Assembly (NCBI GenBank): GCA_003133265.1
Contig: PKWQ01000244.1
Span: 1-16,460 of the forward strand
Origin: Acetobacteraceae bacterium
GTDB taxonomy: Bacteria > Pseudomonadota > Alphaproteobacteria > Acetobacterales > Acetobacteraceae
Reading direction: 5' to 3'
Length of the DNA: 16,460 nucleotides
Shown: in pieces, positions 14,624 to 16,460 of the stretch
How the letters are laid out: the number at the start of each line of letters is the position of its first letter
Numbering within the stretch: the stretch's first letter is position 1
Translations under genes and position numbers: made by a program
Notes under the pieces: generated by a model
What the model was told of the DNA's origin: nothing
The model's input: only the letters and a program-made list of their open reading frames with translations
Databases searched by the model: none

Positions 14624-15834
14624 GGAATGACTCCGAAAGCCTGATTGAGCCTGCTGCGGGCCTTCGCGACGCCGATCTCGGCGCGTGACCCGGCGGCTTC
14701 CGCGTCGTAGGTGAGTGCCCTGACGCGGACGTAGTCGAGCAATGAAATCTGGCCGCCCTGGTAACCGCGTCCGACGAGAGCGCTCTGCTGCGCGAGGGCG
14801 CGCATCCGTTCGCGTGCAAGATCTCGTTGCACGAGGGCGTTGTCGTATCCGATCCTGGCCTTCTGCTGTTCCGTGCCGATTTCACGTTCAGCCGCGGCGT
14901 AGCCTGCGGACGCCTCGGTCAGTTCCGCCTGCGCCGCCGTCTGGCGTGGCCGATTGCGTGCGTCGGTCGCGAACGGGATGCGCAGTTCAATACCAATACT
15001 GTTGTCGTAGACGGTGCCGTAGATGTCCCGGTTGCGGCGAGCGACGACACCGATTTCAGGACTGTCGCGAACCTGAATGCCGGCCAGTGCCTGATTTGCC
15101 CGCGCTACATCAATCGCGCCCTTGGCATCTTCAAGCCGGGGATGCGCGGTTGCCGCTGGCGCCGGGATTGGCTCATTCATAGCTGCGGCGACAGGCGGAA
15201 TTCCGGTCAGGGATTGGAAATCGAGCCTGCTCTGCTCCAGGGCCACGCGCCGGTCGCGCAGCTCGCCGTCGGTGGCGATACGCTCTGCGCGCGCCAGCAA
15301 GACGTCGGCTTCGGAAGCCTCACCGGCACGGGCACGGCGGCTGACATCGCCTTCAAGCGTGCGAGCATCGCGCAGGCGTCGTTCGGCCACCGCCAACTCG
15401 GCCTGGGCCAGAGCGAACTCCGCCAGGCTGTCCCTGACCTGCCCGGCAACCTTCAGCTTGATGGCGGCGGCCTGGGCCGAGGAGCGGGAGAGTTCGGCGT
15501 CGGCCACGTGACGGCTCGCAGTGCCCTCTCCAGGCAACCAAATGGGGGTGCTTATGCCGATCTGGGCCTCGCGCTGCTGGCGGTTGCGCAGGACCTGGTC
15601 GGTCGCGTAGCTGCCGCTGAACGTCGGAGCACCAGGGGTCAGAGCGTCGGCGGCAGACTGGCGCGCACCAATCGCGTCTCGACGGCCGGTCAGTGCGGCA
15701 AGGTCGGGATTGCGGGCGGCAGCGGCCTCGACGAAATCATGCAGCGTCTGTGACGACGCAGGTGCCGCGAGCAGCGCAAATAGCAGGATGGCCGACGCAA
15801 GGGCGCCCGCGTGTGCGAGGTGTGGTGATGGCAT
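14620..15834 (-). CDS. TolC-family outer-membrane efflux channel (CusC/CzcC-like)
   Basis: This 404-residue protein is the outer-membrane factor of the exporter. A signal peptide (1-28, ending APASSQ) is followed by TLHDFVEAAAARNPDLAALT, the usual start of the OEP fold, and two coiled-coil repeats. The first holds ISTPIWLPGEGTASR and long Ala/Arg/Glu helices; the second holds IGIELRIPFATDARNR and ends with GYQGGQISLLDYVRVRAL, a typical OEP signature. No lipobox cysteine is seen, unlike many CusC proteins. The length is slightly short for the family but both repeats are present. ATG 15834 is the natural start of the signal peptide; the ribosome-binding site is weak. It is the first pump gene, 129 bases after the small Cys-rich gene, with an imperfect palindrome in between. 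Confidence 0.93.
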   Translation of the reverse strand: MPSPHLAHAGALASAILLFALLAAPASSQTLHDFVEAAAARNPDLAALTGRRDAIGARQSAADALTPGAPTFSGSYATDQVLRNRQQREAQIGISTPIWLPGEGTASRHVADAELSRSSAQAAAIKLKVAGQVRDSLAEFALAQAELAVAERRLRDARTLEGDVSRRARAGEASEADVLLARAERIATDGELRDRRVALEQSRLDFQSLTGIPPVAAAMNEPIPAPAATAHPRLEDAKGAIDVARANQALAGIQVRDSPEIGVVARRNRDIYGTVYDNSIGIELRIPFATDARNRPRQTAAQAELTEASAGYAAAEREIGTEQQKARIGYDNALVQRDLARERMRALAQQSALVGRGYQGGQISLLDYVRVRALTYDAEAAGSRAEIGVAKARSRLNQAFGVIP

Positions 15835-15921
15835 GAATCACTCGGTTTCCCCATCGGTGAACGCTTTCGTGGGCGCGCTTGGACATGCGCGCGACACGAG
15901 ATGAACCGTCGCCCCGTCTGA

Positions 15922-15949
15922 TCTGAATTAAGGCCGGGCCTCAATTTAG
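15922..15949. repeat. Imperfect palindrome between the Cys-rich gene and the channel gene
   Basis: Centred on base 15936, AATTAAGGCC and GGCCTCAATT match at nine of ten positions, and TCT/AGA extend the arms further out. It lies 14 bases after the stop of the small Cys-rich gene. There is no T-run on the - strand, so it could be an attenuating hairpin, an mRNA-stabilising stem, or an operator for a second promoter in front of the channel gene. Confidence 0.45.
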
Positions 15950-15963
15950 ACGGAGTGGTGGCG

Positions 15964-16338
15964 TCAGGCGTTCAGTCTGGGGGGAGGAGTGGTCGGGCCG
16001 GCACGCAGGCCCGGGGGGATTGCCGTACCGACCCAAGCATAGGCTGCGGCGATCGGGCGAGGCCGACGGCCTGCGTCAGATTCGGTGGGGATGATGACTG
16101 TCGCGACTGAACACTGGCCCAGGACACAGCAGGACAAATGGTCGCCACATCTGCTCTTGGCTGCTGGCTGTTCTAAAGACAGTTGCAGAGCCGCCGACTG
16201 GGCGGCCTCGGACCGATGTGTGGATTGGCCGGTGACGTCCTGGTGGGCGGATGCCGGGAGAGCGAGCAGACACACTGTCAGGAGCGCGACCAGCCCCGCC
16301 ATCAGTCTGCCAAAAATTTGGCTGTTGCCTTTCGGCAT
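15964..16338 (-). CDS. Small secreted Cys/His-rich protein leading the efflux operon
   Basis: This 124-residue protein has a signal peptide (1-31, hydrophobic core LMAGLVALLTVCLLALPASA) and a compact cysteine cluster C64-x2-H67-x2-C70-C71-x4-C76 within RCGDHLSCCVLGQC. It ends in a proline-rich tail (TTPPPRLNA). Small proteins with this layout, some classed as DUF2946-like, often precede CzcCBA or CusCBA genes; I place it in that general group without certainty. The cysteines may bind metal or form disulfides in the periplasm. I prefer ATG 16338, with GGGG upstream and the signal peptide right after it; GTG 16368 or ATG 16365 would add ten or nine residues without a ribosome-binding site. It is the first gene of the operon. 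Confidence 0.75.
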   Translation of the reverse strand: MPKGNSQIFGRLMAGLVALLTVCLLALPASAHQDVTGQSTHRSEAAQSAALQLSLEQPAAKSRCGDHLSCCVLGQCSVATVIIPTESDAGRRPRPIAAAYAWVGTAIPPGLRAGPTTPPPRLNA

Positions 16339-16392
16339 ATGCCCCGAACCCCAACTTCTCGGCATCACCCAACAATCTATCGCCGGAGTGCT

Positions 16393-16421
16393 AGTAAACT
16401 TTACCGCGGCGGTAAGGGCAA
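16393..16421 (-). promoter_or_regulatory. Candidate promoter of the metal-efflux operon
   Basis: On the - strand TTGCCC (16421-16416, four of six -35 bases) and TTTACT (16398-16393, four of six -10 bases) are separated by 17 bases. A perfect palindrome fills most of the spacer. Transcription would start near 16386, giving a leader of about 50 bases to ATG 16338. Alternative -10 readings (TACTAG) would give a 19-base spacer of the kind remodelled by MerR-type activators. Confidence 0.45.
16401..16415. promoter_or_regulatory. Perfect 15-bp palindrome, candidate metal-regulator operator
   Basis: TTACCGC-G-GCGGTAA is a perfect inverted repeat with a one-base centre. Its place inside the promoter spacer is typical of operators for MerR-type activators, or for repressors that block polymerase. 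No such regulator gene is in the window, so the binding protein would be encoded elsewhere. Confidence 0.5.
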
Positions 16422-16460
16422 GTGTAAATCTGATGGAGTGCAGGGGAATCGCATTTCGAA

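Noticed and set aside
14827..15753. 308-codon + strand frame opposite the outer-membrane channel gene
   Set aside because: It is antisense to a full TolC-family protein with signal peptide; GC-rich DNA readily gives long shadow frames.

Overview
The window looks like accessory DNA (metal- and sulfur-handling genes plus rearranged mobile-element scraps) from a GC-rich alphaproteobacterium. Protein style hints at Acetobacteraceae or a relative, but this is an impression, not a demonstrated placement. No rRNA, tRNA, CRISPR array or complete transposon was seen.

Left end (1-972, + strand): an unrecognised accessory gene is followed 3 bases later by a short ORF. Its first third resembles the N-terminus of a tyrosine recombinase and its last half resembles the C-terminal membrane end of a P-type ATPase, so it is probably a rearrangement junction. 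From 1057 to 3968 lies a metal-stress regulatory unit. A histidine kinase with a Met-rich periplasmic loop and an OmpR-type response regulator (- strand, overlapping) are divergent from a Met-rich Spy/LTXXQ-type periplasmic protein (+ strand). A tandem 8-bp repeat with a 10-bp period lies between them, just upstream of a plausible regulator promoter.

Middle (4035-8003, - strand): a Crp/Fnr-family regulator, a SoxB-like dinuclear metallophosphoesterase without a signal peptide, a possible tiny hydrophobic protein, and a persulfide dioxygenase-rhodanese fusion (CstB-like). Together they suggest cytoplasmic reactive-sulfur (persulfide/thiosulfate) processing.

Right part (8287-16338, - strand): a long operon-like run for heavy-metal export. 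In transcription order it encodes a Cys/His-rich secreted small protein, a TolC-type outer-membrane factor, a periplasmic adaptor with an unusual N-terminal extension, a CusA/CzcA-type RND pump, a small periplasmic protein, a DUF305/Spy-like chimeric periplasmic protein and a DUF202 membrane protein. Junctions are tight (ATGA and TGATG overlaps, then gaps of 8-25 bases). A perfect 15-bp palindrome sits in the spacer of a candidate promoter upstream of the first gene.

Overall the tripartite pump would remove metal (Cu/Ag or divalent cations; specificity is not settled by sequence). Met-rich periplasmic proteins would bind metal or protect proteins, the two-component system may sense metal stress, and the sulfur enzymes would control persulfides, which react with soft metals.
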